A stretch of 64,000 nucleotides of DNA, taken from the NCBI GenBank assembly GCA_034928535.1, contig JAYFOV010000013.1, positions 105,262 through 169,261 of the forward strand, in the 5' to 3' direction. Shown piece after piece: positions 1-8,260 of this stretch. The notes below the pieces were generated by a model. That model had not been told where the DNA came from and searched no databases. It worked only from the letters and a program-made list of their open reading frames with translations. Each line of letters starts with the position of its first letter. The first letter of the stretch is position 1. This DNA is from CAXXOK01 sp001604115. Lineage in GTDB: Bacteria; Bacillota; Clostridia; Christensenellales; Aristaeellaceae. A program made the translations under genes and the position numbers.

Positions 1-1083
1 GGTGGCATTTCCGAGAAAATCGTGGATTTTGCTACCCTCATCGTGGGGCGCTTTCGCGGCGGCCTGGCCTATGTGAACTGTGTGGATAGCATGTTTTTCG
101 GCGGCATTTCCGGCTCCGCCGTGGCGGATGTCAGCTCCCTGGGTTCCGTGGTGGTGCCCATGATGGTCAAGCAAGGTTATACGGCGGATTTTGCCGTTGG
201 CCTGACCGTGAGCACCGCCTGCCAAGGGCTGTTGATCCCGCCCAGCCACAACATGGTCATCTACGCGCTGGCCGCCGGCGGCGGCGTGACCATTGGTAGC
301 CTATTCATGGCCGGTGCGCTGCCCGGCTTCCTGCTGGGTCTTGCCATGCTCATTTTCTGCTTCTTCACGCGCAAGCACTATAACTTCCCGGCCGGCGTGC
401 GCACTCCGCGCGCACTGTGGGGCAAGATCATCCTCAATGCCATCCTGCCGATGTTCACCATCGTGATCATCATGGTGGGCGTGGCCATGGGCGTGTTCAC
501 AGCTACGGAGAGCGCCGCAGTCGCATGCGTATACTCGTTCATCCTGACCTACTTTGTGTTCCGCAGCGCCAAACTGCGCAACATTGGCCAAGTGTTCAAG
601 CGTACGCTCAAGACGCTGGCCATCGTGCTCACCCTGATCGCCGTGGCCAAAGCCTTCGCCTACATGATGGTGGAGCTGCGCGTGCCGGATATGCTCACCA
701 GTTTCCTGGTGGGTGTGACCAGCAACAAATACGTGCTGCTGCTCATCATCAACGTGCTGCTGCTGGTGCTGGGCTGCTTTATGGACATGGCGCCGCTGAT
801 CATGATCATGACGCCCATCCTGCTGCCGGTAGTCACCTCCCCCGCTATCGGCCTGAGCCCGGTACACTTTGGCATCGTCATGATCTTTAACCTGGCCATC
901 GGCCTTTGCACGCCGCCGGTCGGCTCGGCGCTGTATGTGGGCTGCGCGGTGGGCAAAACGCCCATTGAGCGCACCAGCCTGCACATGCTGCCCATGTACG
1001 GCGTGATGGTTCTGGGGCTGCTGTTGGTCACCTATATCCCGGCCATTTCCATGTGGCTGCCAACCCTGCTGGGTATGATCTGA
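1..1083 (+). CDS. dctM: TRAP transporter large permease (DctM family), 5' partial
   Basis: This is the large membrane subunit of a tripartite ATP-independent periplasmic (TRAP) transporter, which imports organic or sugar acids using an ion gradient together with a DctP binding protein and a DctQ small subunit. The frame is open from base 1, so the N-terminus lies outside the window; about 360 codons of a family norm near 430 are present. Almost the whole product is hydrophobic membrane segments. Family motifs visible include SGSAVADVSSLG near the start, MDMAPLIMIMTPILLPV, and NLAIGLCTPPVG near the C-terminus. The companion subunits are presumably upstream. A terminator follows the stop. Placed next to kdgF, uxaA and uxaC, it probably carries a uronate or ketonised pectin fragment; the substrate is inference. 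Confidence 0.93.
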   Translation, partial: GGISEKIVDFATLIVGRFRGGLAYVNCVDSMFFGGISGSAVADVSSLGSVVVPMMVKQGYTADFAVGLTVSTACQGLLIPPSHNMVIYALAAGGGVTIGSLFMAGALPGFLLGLAMLIFCFFTRKHYNFPAGVRTPRALWGKIILNAILPMFTIVIIMVGVAMGVFTATESAAVACVYSFILTYFVFRSAKLRNIGQVFKRTLKTLAIVLTLIAVAKAFAYMMVELRVPDMLTSFLVGVTSNKYVLLLIINVLLLVLGCFMDMAPLIMIMTPILLPVVTSPAIGLSPVHFGIVMIFNLAIGLCTPPVGSALYVGCAVGKTPIERTSLHMLPMYGVMVLGLLLVTYIPAISMWLPTLLGMI

Positions 1084-1096
1084 TCCATTCGATCGC

Positions 1097-1134
1097 AGAC
1101 CCCCGGCCTGTGGTAAGGCCGGGGGTCTTTTTAT
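1097..1134 (+). terminator. Rho-independent terminator after the TRAP permease
   Basis: A perfect 13-bp stem (AGACCCCCGGCCT at 1097-1109 and its complement at 1116-1128) with a 6-nt loop is followed directly by a T-run. It ends the TRAP unit; the MFS gene starts 25 bases later without a clear promoter of its own, so some read-through is likely. Confidence 0.9.
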
Positions 1135-1159
1135 CAAAACAGGACAAGGAGCCAAAACC

Positions 1160-2407
1160 ATGTTTGCGTACTTCGCCTCGTTACCCAAGGATACCCGCCG
1201 TGTGCTGTCTACCTGCTTTTTTGCTTTCTTCTTTAATGGCCTAATGACGCTCATGATGGGCTCCATCCTCCCGGATCTCCGCGCAGCCTACAACCTGACG
1301 GATTCCCAAGGCGGGCTGATGCTCGCCGGGCATTCCGCGGGCAACTTGGCGGCCAGCCTGCTCAGTGGCCTGGTGCCGCTGTGGCTTGGCAGTCGGCGGC
1401 GCGCGATTGTGCTGCTCAGCGCCCTGGCGGCGCTGGGGTATGCCATGCTGCTCTTGTTTGGCAACCCCCTCTGGCTCACGCTGGCCTTTGCCATCACAGG
1501 CATGAGCCGCGGCAGCATCAGCAATTTTAACAACGGTACTGTCAACCGTGTGACGGAGGGAAACCCTTCTGCAAGCAATCTGTTGCACAGTTTTTTTGCG
1601 GCAGGCGCCATCAGCGCTCCGCTCTTGTTTTTGATCACCTTCCGCATCGGAGGCTGGCAGGCCGCCATCCTGGCCATTGTAGTGCTGGGCGCGATTGTCT
1701 CCCTGGCGTTCACCCGCATCAACCTGGCGGATGACCGCCCCAGCCGCACCGACAGCACGCAGAAAAGCTTGGTGTTCCTGCGCAACCGCACCTTCCTGCT
1801 GCTGGGTGGCATGATGTTTTTTTACCTGTGCGCCGAATATTCCATCAATGGTTGGCTGGTCACGTACCTGCAGCACAAACCGGCGCTGCTGGCACAGTTT
1901 GCCCTGGCGGGCGGGGATGCCCAGCAGGCATTGGTCACCTATTCCCAAACCATGGCGACGCTGCTGTGGGCCATCATCCTGGTGGGCAGGCTTTGCAGCG
2001 CGTTGCTCTCCCGCCGCCTGCCGCAAAAGCTGCTCATGATGGCGGGCAGCATCGGCGTGCTGGTGTTCTTTGCCGTGCTGCTGCTCGGCGACAGCATTGC
2101 GCTGGTGACGCTTTCCGTTGCAGGGCTGGGCTTTTGTCTGGCAGGGATCTGCCCGATGATCTACTCCGATGCCAGCTACATCACCAATCTTTACCCCATG
2201 GGTACCAGCGCCATCCTGGGGATCGGCTCCATCGGCGCGATCATCATGCCTGCACTGGTGGGCATCGTGGCGGATGCCTATGGGTTTGCCGGAGGCATGA
2301 GCGCCATCCTGATCGGCGTGGTGGCGTTGGTGGTGCTGTCCATCCTCAACTATATACTCAAGCCCGCGCCCATGCAACAGCCGGGCACGGCGCAGCCGCA
2401 GGCATAA
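1160..2407 (+). CDS. MFS transporter, FHS/fucose-permease-like
   Basis: A 415-residue major facilitator superfamily carrier with about 12 membrane segments and a short polar stretch between the two halves (about residues 190-205). The ATG at 1160 follows AAGGAG at 1145-1150. The first helix region (FFFNGLMTLMMGSILPDL) and the conserved small-residue helices resemble the fucose-permease/FHS branch. It is followed 14 bases later by kdgF and then the glycerol-1-phosphate dehydrogenase, so the three look like one unit. From the neighbours its cargo could be a uronate, unsaturated uronate or related sugar acid, or a product exported from the pathway. The sequence does not settle direction or substrate. 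Confidence 0.85.
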   Translation: MFAYFASLPKDTRRVLSTCFFAFFFNGLMTLMMGSILPDLRAAYNLTDSQGGLMLAGHSAGNLAASLLSGLVPLWLGSRRRAIVLLSALAALGYAMLLLFGNPLWLTLAFAITGMSRGSISNFNNGTVNRVTEGNPSASNLLHSFFAAGAISAPLLFLITFRIGGWQAAILAIVVLGAIVSLAFTRINLADDRPSRTDSTQKSLVFLRNRTFLLLGGMMFFYLCAEYSINGWLVTYLQHKPALLAQFALAGGDAQQALVTYSQTMATLLWAIILVGRLCSALLSRRLPQKLLMMAGSIGVLVFFAVLLLGDSIALVTLSVAGLGFCLAGICPMIYSDASYITNLYPMGTSAILGIGSIGAIIMPALVGIVADAYGFAGGMSAILIGVVALVVLSILNYILKPAPMQQPGTAQPQA

Positions 2408-2421
2408 AGGAGGCAAGGCTC

Positions 2422-2754
2422 ATGGATTCCAAGGTAGTACGGTATGAACAAATGCCCACAACGGATCTGGGGGGCGGCGTGACCCGTAAAGTGCTGGCCT
2501 GGATGCCCCAGCAGATGATGGTGGAAGTCCGGTTTGAACAGGGTGCCATGGGCGCAATGCACAGCCACCCGCATGTCCAGTGCACCTATGTGGCCGAAGG
2601 AGTTTTCGATTTTACTATTGAAGGAGAGATGCACACGGTGCGGGCAGGCGACACCATCGCGTTCGCGCCTGATGCGCAGCATGGCTGTGTGTGCAAGCAA
2701 GCCGGTGTGCTGGTAGATGTGTTCGCCCCCATGCGGGAGGATTTTCTTTCATAA
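2422..2754 (+). CDS. kdgF: KdgF-type cupin (unsaturated uronate linearisation)
   Basis: A 110-residue single-domain cupin. It resembles KdgF closely: VTRKVLAWMPQQMMVEV near the start, the metal-binding HSHPHVQ (His47, His49, Gln53), YVAEGVFDFTIEGE, a later His in the QHG motif, and the C-terminal DVFAPMREDFL. KdgF converts 4,5-unsaturated uronate monomers, made by pectate or alginate lyases and unsaturated glucuronyl hydrolases, to the linear ketonised form (DKI). The ATG at 2422 follows AAAGGAGG at 2407-2414. It lies 14 bases after the MFS gene and 14 before egsA, so it is in an operon. Family assignment rests on motif recall, not a search. Confidence 0.85.
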   Translation: MDSKVVRYEQMPTTDLGGGVTRKVLAWMPQQMMVEVRFEQGAMGAMHSHPHVQCTYVAEGVFDFTIEGEMHTVRAGDTIAFAPDAQHGCVCKQAGVLVDVFAPMREDFLS

Positions 2755-2768
2755 GAGGAGGGTCTGCC

Positions 2769-4127
2769 ATGGCTGCCACCATCACCTACGATGCGGAAAA
2801 CCGACTGACCCTCTCGGGTATCACCTGTGATTGCGGGCTCACCCACCACCTGCCCACGCAGGACATCTATGTGGGGCAGGGACTGCTTGCCCGTGTGCCA
2901 GACTACGTCCAACGGCGTGGGCTGGGCATGCACTGTGTGCTGGTGGCTGATCAAAATACCTATCCGCTGGCAGGCATGGCGGTGGAGGCTGCGCTCACCG
3001 AGGCGGGTTACCACGTTATTCTCTGCGTGATCCGCCGGGATGGCGTGATGGATCCGGATGAACGTGCCTGCGGCGAAGTGCTCCTGTCCATTCAGCCGGA
3101 AACCACGTTTCTGGTGGCGGTGGGCAGCGGCAGCATCACCGATACGGTGCGGGTAAATGCCGTACGCACCGGCCTGCCTTTTGTGAGTGTGGGCACCGCG
3201 CCTTCCATGGACGGCTACACCTCCGTGGTGGCGCCGCTGTTGCTGCGGGGTGTCAAAATCCACCGTGCGGGCGTTTGCCCGGAGATCATCGTGTGCGATA
3301 CGGACATCCTGCGCACGGCGCCGCTGTCCATGGTCTGTTCCGGTGTGGGGGATGTGCTGGGCAAGTATATCGCCAAGGCGGATTGGATGTTGGGCGCCAT
3401 CATTGCCGGCGAAACCTATTGCGACGTCTGCGGTGAAATCGTGACGGATGCTGTGGAAAAACTGCTGCAGAACATCCCGGAAATCCGCGCCCGCACGGAA
3501 AAGGGGATACGCATCCTGATCGAGGCACTGCTGCTGGCGGGCGTGACTATCATGATCGTGGGCCACACCCGCGCCGTGGCATCCGTGGAGCACAACATCG
3601 CGCATTACTGGGAAATGATGCAGCTCCTGCATGGCAAGCACCCTCCTGCGCACGGCGCGTCCGTGGGGGTGGCCACGCTACTGTGCTGGCCGCTGTTCAC
3701 CCGTTTTGCACAGGAGGATCTGACCGCGCTGGATCTGCCTGCCATCCGGGCGGGGCGCATGTCGCGCGCACAGCGGGAAGCGTGGATGCTTCAGGCTTTT
3801 GAGCCGGAAGCCGCCGCCAGCATCATGCGTGACAACCCTGATGATTTTCTCCCCTGGGAGGAACAGGAGCGCCGTATCCGCACAGCGCAGGCACACATGG
3901 CGGATATCCGCCGTGTGATCGGCATGCTGCCGCCCTATGAAGCCATCCTCTCCGCGATGCAGGAACTCGGTGCGCCAACCACCCCGGCGGAAATGGGCGT
4001 GGATGAAAAGCTGCTGAACCTCTCCATGCGTTGCGCCAAGGATTACCGCACACGCTATACGCTCTTCAAACTGATTGATGAATGTGGGCTGCAAGAAGCC
4101 TACATGGCGGCATACCCGCTGCTGTGA
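2769..4127 (+). CDS. egsA: sn-glycerol-1-phosphate dehydrogenase (AraM/EgsA family)
   Basis: A 452-residue member of the iron/zinc-dependent dehydroquinate synthase-like dehydrogenases. It reduces dihydroxyacetone phosphate to sn-glycerol-1-phosphate with NAD(P)H. Visible are the nucleotide-binding AVGSGSITDTVR, SVGTAPSMDGYTS, the GVGDVLGKYIAKADW metal-ligand region, and the ligand histidines in GHTRAVASVEHNIAHYW and LHGKHPPAHGASVG. The ATG at 2769 has GAGGAGG at 2756-2762. A C-terminal extension of roughly 100 residues is normal for AraM. In Bacillus AraM sits in the arabinose operon; here it sits with kdgF and close to uxaA/uxaC, an unexplained but recurrent link to pentose and uronate use. 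A related polyol-phosphate substrate is possible. Confidence 0.88.
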   Translation: MAATITYDAENRLTLSGITCDCGLTHHLPTQDIYVGQGLLARVPDYVQRRGLGMHCVLVADQNTYPLAGMAVEAALTEAGYHVILCVIRRDGVMDPDERACGEVLLSIQPETTFLVAVGSGSITDTVRVNAVRTGLPFVSVGTAPSMDGYTSVVAPLLLRGVKIHRAGVCPEIIVCDTDILRTAPLSMVCSGVGDVLGKYIAKADWMLGAIIAGETYCDVCGEIVTDAVEKLLQNIPEIRARTEKGIRILIEALLLAGVTIMIVGHTRAVASVEHNIAHYWEMMQLLHGKHPPAHGASVGVATLLCWPLFTRFAQEDLTALDLPAIRAGRMSRAQREAWMLQAFEPEAAASIMRDNPDDFLPWEEQERRIRTAQAHMADIRRVIGMLPPYEAILSAMQELGAPTTPAEMGVDEKLLNLSMRCAKDYRTRYTLFKLIDECGLQEAYMAAYPLL

Positions 4128-4154
4128 GCGAAACCCGACTTTGCGTTTTGATAG

Positions 4155-4194
4155 CACGCCCCCTGCGCAGCCAGCTGGCAGCGCAGGGGGCGTG
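4155..4194. terminator. Stem-loop between convergent egsA and uxaA
   Basis: A perfect 14-bp stem (CACGCCCCCTGCGC at 4155-4168, complement at 4181-4194) with a 12-nt loop lies 28 bases after the egsA stop. There is no strong T-run on the + side, so termination is inferred from position and stem strength. Confidence 0.6.
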
Positions 4195-4219
4195 TATGCT
4201 GATGAGCCCCGCCACAGGG

Positions 4220-4340
4220 GCCATGGGTCAAAGGTGAAATCCCCTGAGGGTTTGAAGTGGAACCCCAAGCCCCTGTGTCGCGATGCCTGAGCCAGACAAG
4301 CGGGCAGCCGTGAAGCGGCTATGCAATAAACGGCAATATC
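4220..4340 (+). repeat. Probable degenerate copy of the dispersed intergenic repeat
   Basis: The segment beginning GGGTCAAAGGTGAAATCCCC matches the first part of the copy at 33158 (GGTCAAAGGGTGAAATCCC). The rest is diverged, though a GCGGGCAGCC and a GCGGCTATG appear where other copies have GCGAGCAAACAGCC and GGGCTATGAGGC. The 340-base gap between egsA and uxaA holds nothing else apart from the stem-loop at 4155. Confidence 0.4.
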
Positions 4341-4467
4341 CTGTGGTCAGCGCCCTTGGAGACCCCTGCCATACAGGAATGCATCATGTTTCCGCTGCAC
4401 AGCGGCCTTTCACTGCAGCATTGCTCCGCGTCACAGCGCATTTGCGCCGGATTGCCCGCCGATTGTG

Positions 4468-5949
4468 CTATAACGTCACGCCGGATTTGAAAATCGCGAT
4501 GCCCTGATAGCCGTTTTCCTCATTACGTGCTCTTTGCCCATTGGCAGTTTGCAGCACCAGTTCAAACAGCGCATCCCCCAGCGCGTCCAAGGTCTCGCCG
4601 GCCAGCAATCTACCCGCGTCAAAATCGATCCAGCTCTGCTTCTGGGTGGCCAACGGGGTGTTGCTCGCAATCTTGAGCGTTGGCACTGGGCCGCCAAAGG
4701 GCGTGCCCCGTCCGGTGGAAAACAGCACGATCTGCGCCCCGGCCGCAGCTACGGCCGTGGTGGCCACCAAATCATTGCCGGGTGCGTTTTGTAGGGTAAG
4801 GCCGGGGCGAGTCACGCGCCCGGTGTAGGGGATCACGGCAGTCACGGGCGCATCCCCGCTCTTTTGGGTGCAGCCCAGCGCCTTGTCCTCCAAGGTGGAG
4901 ATACCGCCCTGCTTGTTGCCAGGCGATGGGTTTTCATAAATGGTCTGTCCATGCGCTTCAAAATAATGTTTGAAATCGTTGATGAGAGATACCGTCTCCT
5001 GGAAAACGGTCTCATTTTCACAACGCGCCATGAGCAGGGTTTCCGCACCAAACATCTCCGGCACTTCGGTGAGGATGGTGCTGCCGCCCATGGCGATGAG
5101 CCTGTCTGAAAACCGCCCGATAACGGGGTTTGCTGTGATGCCGCTGAAACCGTCCGAGCCGCCGCATTTCATGCCGATGACCAGCTTGCTGGCAGGCACC
5201 GCTACACGCACATCCTGGCGCATGTGCTCCGCCAGCGCTGTGAGCATATCCATGCCCGCTGACAGCTCGTCCGCCACATCCTGCGCGATCAGGAAGCGCA
5301 CACGCGCCGGGTCAAAACCGCCCATGTGCTTTTGCAGCTCCCGCACACCACTGTTCTCGCAACCCAGCCCAAGAATCAGCACTCCGCCCGCATTCGGGTG
5401 AGTGGCCAGGTTGGCCAGGATAGCGCGGGTGTTTTCCTGATCATCCCCCATTTGAGAACAGCCGTAGGGATGGGGAAATGCGCGCACGTTTTCCACTGCG
5501 CCGCCCACCAGCCCCTGCGCTTTGCGTTCCAGCGCGGTGGCCACATCGTTCACGCAGCCCACGGTGGGCACAATCCACAGCTCATTGCGCACGCCTGCAC
5601 GGCCGTCCTGGCGCAGGTAACCTTGAAATGTGCGTGCTTCCCGCCGGGGCAATGCCTTGGCGGTGGGCGCGTACTGGTACTTGCGCTCGCCTGCCAGCAG
5701 CGTGCGCAGGTTGTGCGTGTGCACATGCGCCCCGGCAGCGATCGCTTCCTTGGCCGCGCCGATAGGCTGACCGTATTTGATGACGTGCCCGCCGCTTGGG
5801 ATCGCCTTCAGCGCAAATTTATGCCCCGCCGGAACATCGGTGCCCAGCATGACTGCTCCCCGATCCAGCATGACTGTTTCGCCAGCATGCAGGGGCATCA
5901 ACGCCACAGCGACATTATCATTGGGATGGATCGTAACCGCCTGTTTCAT
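4468..5949 (-). CDS. uxaA: Altronate dehydratase (UxaA family)
   Basis: A 493-residue dehydratase that converts D-altronate to 2-keto-3-deoxy-D-gluconate in galacturonate breakdown. The N-terminal SAF domain (residues about 1-95) starts MKQAVTIHPNDNVAVAL. The C-terminal catalytic domain shows GYLRQDGRAGVRNELWIVPTV, HPYGCSQMGDD, GLGCENSG, GMKCGGSDGFSGITANP and the late FSTGRGTPFGGPVPTLKIASN, all typical. Conserved Cys residues in GCSQMG, GCENSG and KCGGSD fit the metal site. The ATG at 5949 follows AAAGGAGG; an upstream in-frame extension exists but begins at or before the mapped promoter and is not needed. It is transcribed away from uxaC. Galactarate dehydratase and UxaA share the fold; the uxaC neighbour favours altronate. 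Confidence 0.92.
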   Translation of the reverse strand: MKQAVTIHPNDNVAVALMPLHAGETVMLDRGAVMLGTDVPAGHKFALKAIPSGGHVIKYGQPIGAAKEAIAAGAHVHTHNLRTLLAGERKYQYAPTAKALPRREARTFQGYLRQDGRAGVRNELWIVPTVGCVNDVATALERKAQGLVGGAVENVRAFPHPYGCSQMGDDQENTRAILANLATHPNAGGVLILGLGCENSGVRELQKHMGGFDPARVRFLIAQDVADELSAGMDMLTALAEHMRQDVRVAVPASKLVIGMKCGGSDGFSGITANPVIGRFSDRLIAMGGSTILTEVPEMFGAETLLMARCENETVFQETVSLINDFKHYFEAHGQTIYENPSPGNKQGGISTLEDKALGCTQKSGDAPVTAVIPYTGRVTRPGLTLQNAPGNDLVATTAVAAAGAQIVLFSTGRGTPFGGPVPTLKIASNTPLATQKQSWIDFDAGRLLAGETLDALGDALFELVLQTANGQRARNEENGYQGIAIFKSGVTL

Positions 5950-5980
5950 GGCATCCTCCTTTGGCGTGCCGCCACGCCTA

Positions 5981-6036
5981 TGTAAATGATTACACACCGT
6001 ATAGTTCATAGTACCGCACTGTCGTGGTTTCGTCAA
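5981..6036 (-). promoter_or_regulatory. uxaA promoter with GTAA-N4-TTAC operator
   Basis: On the minus strand a TTGACG (6031-6036) and TACTAT (6008-6013) are separated by exactly 17 bases. Just downstream of the expected start, TGTAAATGATTACA (5981-5994) is a 5-bp-arm palindrome containing GTAA-N4-TTAC. The same pattern occurs in the uxaC promoter, so one repressor probably acts on both. Confidence 0.75.
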
Positions 6037-6091
6037 CAGGCTCATGGGCTTTCGTTTGTTGATTTTTTGGCCTGTGCAATGAATTTCCGGG

Positions 6092-6148
6092 TTGCATTTT
6101 TGTCATGATATCACTATAATAAAGGCGTGAATATGCGTAAGCGTTTAC
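6092..6148 (+). promoter_or_regulatory. uxaC promoter with GTAA-N4-TTAC (LacI/cre-like) operator
   Basis: TTGCAT (6092-6097) and a perfect TATAAT (6115-6120) are 17 bases apart. GTAAGCGTTTAC (6137-6148), with a central CG as in LacI-family or CcpA operators, lies about 10 bases past the expected transcription start, where a bound repressor would block initiation or escape. Confidence 0.78.
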
Positions 6149-6216
6149 AAATACGCTGCTGTTGCGCCACCCGACCCGGGCGGTGCTCCATGCACGCGCC
6201 AGGGAGAGGTCACAGC

Positions 6217-7623
6217 ATGCAGGCATTCATGGACAAGGATTTTTTACTGACCACGGAAACCGCCCGGCAACTCTACCACAACGCGGCGGCAGCGTGCCCC
6301 ATCATCGATTATCATTGCCACATCAACCCTCGAGAAATCTACGAGGATCGCCGCTATGAAAACATCACCCAAGTATGGCTGGGCGGGGATCATTACAAAT
6401 GGCGACTCATGCGCTGCGCCGGTGTTCCTGAAAAATACATCACCGGCGATGCCGACGATCTGGAGAAGTTCCGTGCCTGGGCGCGCGTGCTGGGCAAAGC
6501 CGTCGGCAATCCCCTGTACCACTGGAGCCATCTGGAGCTGCAGCGCTATTTTGATTATCACGGCCTGCTGAACGCCGATACTGCCGATCAGGTGTGGGCG
6601 CATGTGAATGCCAAACTCCAACAGGAGGGATTCAGCGTGCGGGGGTTGATCCGGCAAAGCAATGTGGAGCTGATCTGCACCACCGATGACCCTGTCGATT
6701 CCCTTATCTGGCACCAGAAAATCAAGGCGGACAAGACGTTTGCGACTGCCGTGCTGCCTGCCTGGCGGCCGGATAAAGCCATGAACCTGGAAAAGGAGAC
6801 CTATCTGCCCTATCTGGCGGAATTATCCAGCGTGAGCGGCATTGCCATCCGCTCCTTTGCCGATCTCAAAGCGGCGCTACAGGCGCGCATGGCCTTTTTT
6901 CACGAGAACGGCTGCCGCTTGAGCGATCACGCGCTCCGCTATGCTATGTACGCCCCCGCTACCGCCGCCGAGGTGGAAGCCATCTTTGCGCGCAGGCTGT
7001 CCGGGGACGCCATCACCCAGGAGGATGAACTGCGCTTCAAGACAGCTTTCCTCACCTTTGTGGCCGGAGAATACCGTCGGCTGGGTTGGGTCATGCAGCT
7101 GCACTATGGCTGCCGCCGGGACAACAATCCCGCGATGTTTGATCTCTTGGGGCCGGATACAGGGTATGACTGCATCGATACTCACACCCCTTCGGCGCAG
7201 CTGGCGGCCTTGCTGGGCGCATTGGACGCAGCCGGCTCCCTCCCCAAGACGGTGCTGTACAGCCTGAACCCCAATGATGATGCCGCCATCGACAGCGTAT
7301 GCGGCTGTTTTCAGAACGGTGAGGCTGTTGGTCGCCTGCAACACGGCTCTGCATGGTGGTTCAACGACCATTTGCAGGGCATGACCCAGCAGCTCACCAG
7401 CCTGGCAAACCTCGGCTATCTGGCAGGGTTTGTAGGCATGCTGACCGACAGCCGGAGCTTCCTGAGCTATCCTCGGCATGAGTACTTCCGCCGCATCCTA
7501 TGCCGTGTTCTGGGGCAATGGGTCGAGGAAGGACAGTTCCCTGCTGACATGGCAACGTTGACCGGGATCGTGCGCGATGTGAGCTATGGCAACGCCAAGC
7601 GGTACTTCTCCTTCCCGTCATAA
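6217..7623 (+). CDS. uxaC: Uronate (glucuronate/galacturonate) isomerase
   Basis: A 468-residue amidohydrolase-superfamily isomerase that converts D-glucuronate to D-fructuronate and D-galacturonate to D-tagaturonate. MQAFMDKDFLLTTETARQLY at the start, the metal-binding DYHCHINP (His33, His35), WHQKIKADKTF, VMQLHYGCRRDNN and the C-terminal LTDSRSFLSYPRHEYFRR are UxaC hallmarks. The ATG at 6217 is preceded by GGGAGAGG; an upstream in-frame ATG at 6133 would start inside the operator and is rejected. It is divergent from uxaA with a shared control region. The reductase UxaB and the kinase and aldolase for ketodeoxygluconate are not in this window. Confidence 0.95.
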   Translation: MQAFMDKDFLLTTETARQLYHNAAAACPIIDYHCHINPREIYEDRRYENITQVWLGGDHYKWRLMRCAGVPEKYITGDADDLEKFRAWARVLGKAVGNPLYHWSHLELQRYFDYHGLLNADTADQVWAHVNAKLQQEGFSVRGLIRQSNVELICTTDDPVDSLIWHQKIKADKTFATAVLPAWRPDKAMNLEKETYLPYLAELSSVSGIAIRSFADLKAALQARMAFFHENGCRLSDHALRYAMYAPATAAEVEAIFARRLSGDAITQEDELRFKTAFLTFVAGEYRRLGWVMQLHYGCRRDNNPAMFDLLGPDTGYDCIDTHTPSAQLAALLGALDAAGSLPKTVLYSLNPNDDAAIDSVCGCFQNGEAVGRLQHGSAWWFNDHLQGMTQQLTSLANLGYLAGFVGMLTDSRSFLSYPRHEYFRRILCRVLGQWVEEGQFPADMATLTGIVRDVSYGNAKRYFSFPS

Positions 7624-8145
7624 ACCGAGCGCATGGCAGGGGCATCGCCCTCCATGGCCGCGCCACGGCGGCATTTTGCCCGCCACAGCGCAAGTGTATA
7701 TGCCCAGCCTTGGTCTTTTATCTTGGCGGGTGGCACGGAAAGTGTGAACATAGCCAGCATCTGTATGGGGCCGTATTCAGGGTTGCGCCTGCCGGCCCGT
7801 CCATCCGGGGAAGGTGCCGCACCATAGCATACGATTCCTCAGGCTGCCGAAAAACCTCTTCCCAGTGCCACAGACGCTCGCCACCCTACTTTGCAGGCTG
7901 TTCGCTCGGTTTGCGAAGATGTTCCCGGTCAGGCTTTATGGGCTTTGCCCTAAACTCCCCAAAAGGTTTCACCCTGTGGAAATTTTCCCGGGACTACTTC
8001 TTGACACGCATGTTGGAACGGTCTGAGGGGTCGCGCCCTAGCGTGCGGCCCCTTTCCCATGGATACCTTTGTAACAACTTTCCCTCCCGACGGCGCAGGG
8101 CTGTGCCGCCTGGTTTATCTGCCGCAGCCTGCCCGTATATCGCGC
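7624..8145. other. Non-coding gap after uxaC
   Basis: About 520 bases without a credible gene. It contains a diverged copy of the dispersed repeat at about 7876-7995 (separate entry). The open frames crossing it have no start signal with a ribosome binding site and no recognisable product. No clear terminator for uxaC was found. Confidence 0.6.
7876..7995 (-). repeat. Dispersed intergenic repeat, diverged copy
   Basis: Read on the minus strand it carries CAGGGTGAAACCTTTTGG followed later by CGAGCGAACAGCCTGCA and GGTGGCGAGCG, the same order of blocks as the copies at 33158 and 41644. It is more diverged than those and is in a tandem rather than convergent gap. Confidence 0.55.
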
Positions 8146-8174
8146 TTGCCTAGCGTCCACCTTTTCGCTATAAT
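8146..8174 (+). promoter_or_regulatory. Promoter for the DUF5711-like/cvpA unit
   Basis: TTGCCT (8146-8151) and TATAAT (8169-8174) with a 17-base spacer. The roughly 80-base GC-rich leader between it and the gene can fold (GGCGGCGC and GCGCCGC around 8222-8237). Confidence 0.75.
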
Positions 8175-8260
8175 AAAGATTGTTGCGCGCGCAAATCCCC
8201 GCGCGGCAATCTTTCGCCCATGGCGGCGCAGCGCCGCAGCCGGGCGCTCAAGGAGTATGT

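Noticed and set aside
7710..8153. A possible gene in the gap after uxaC
   Set aside because: No ribosome site, no recognisable product, and it spans a repeat copy and the next promoter.
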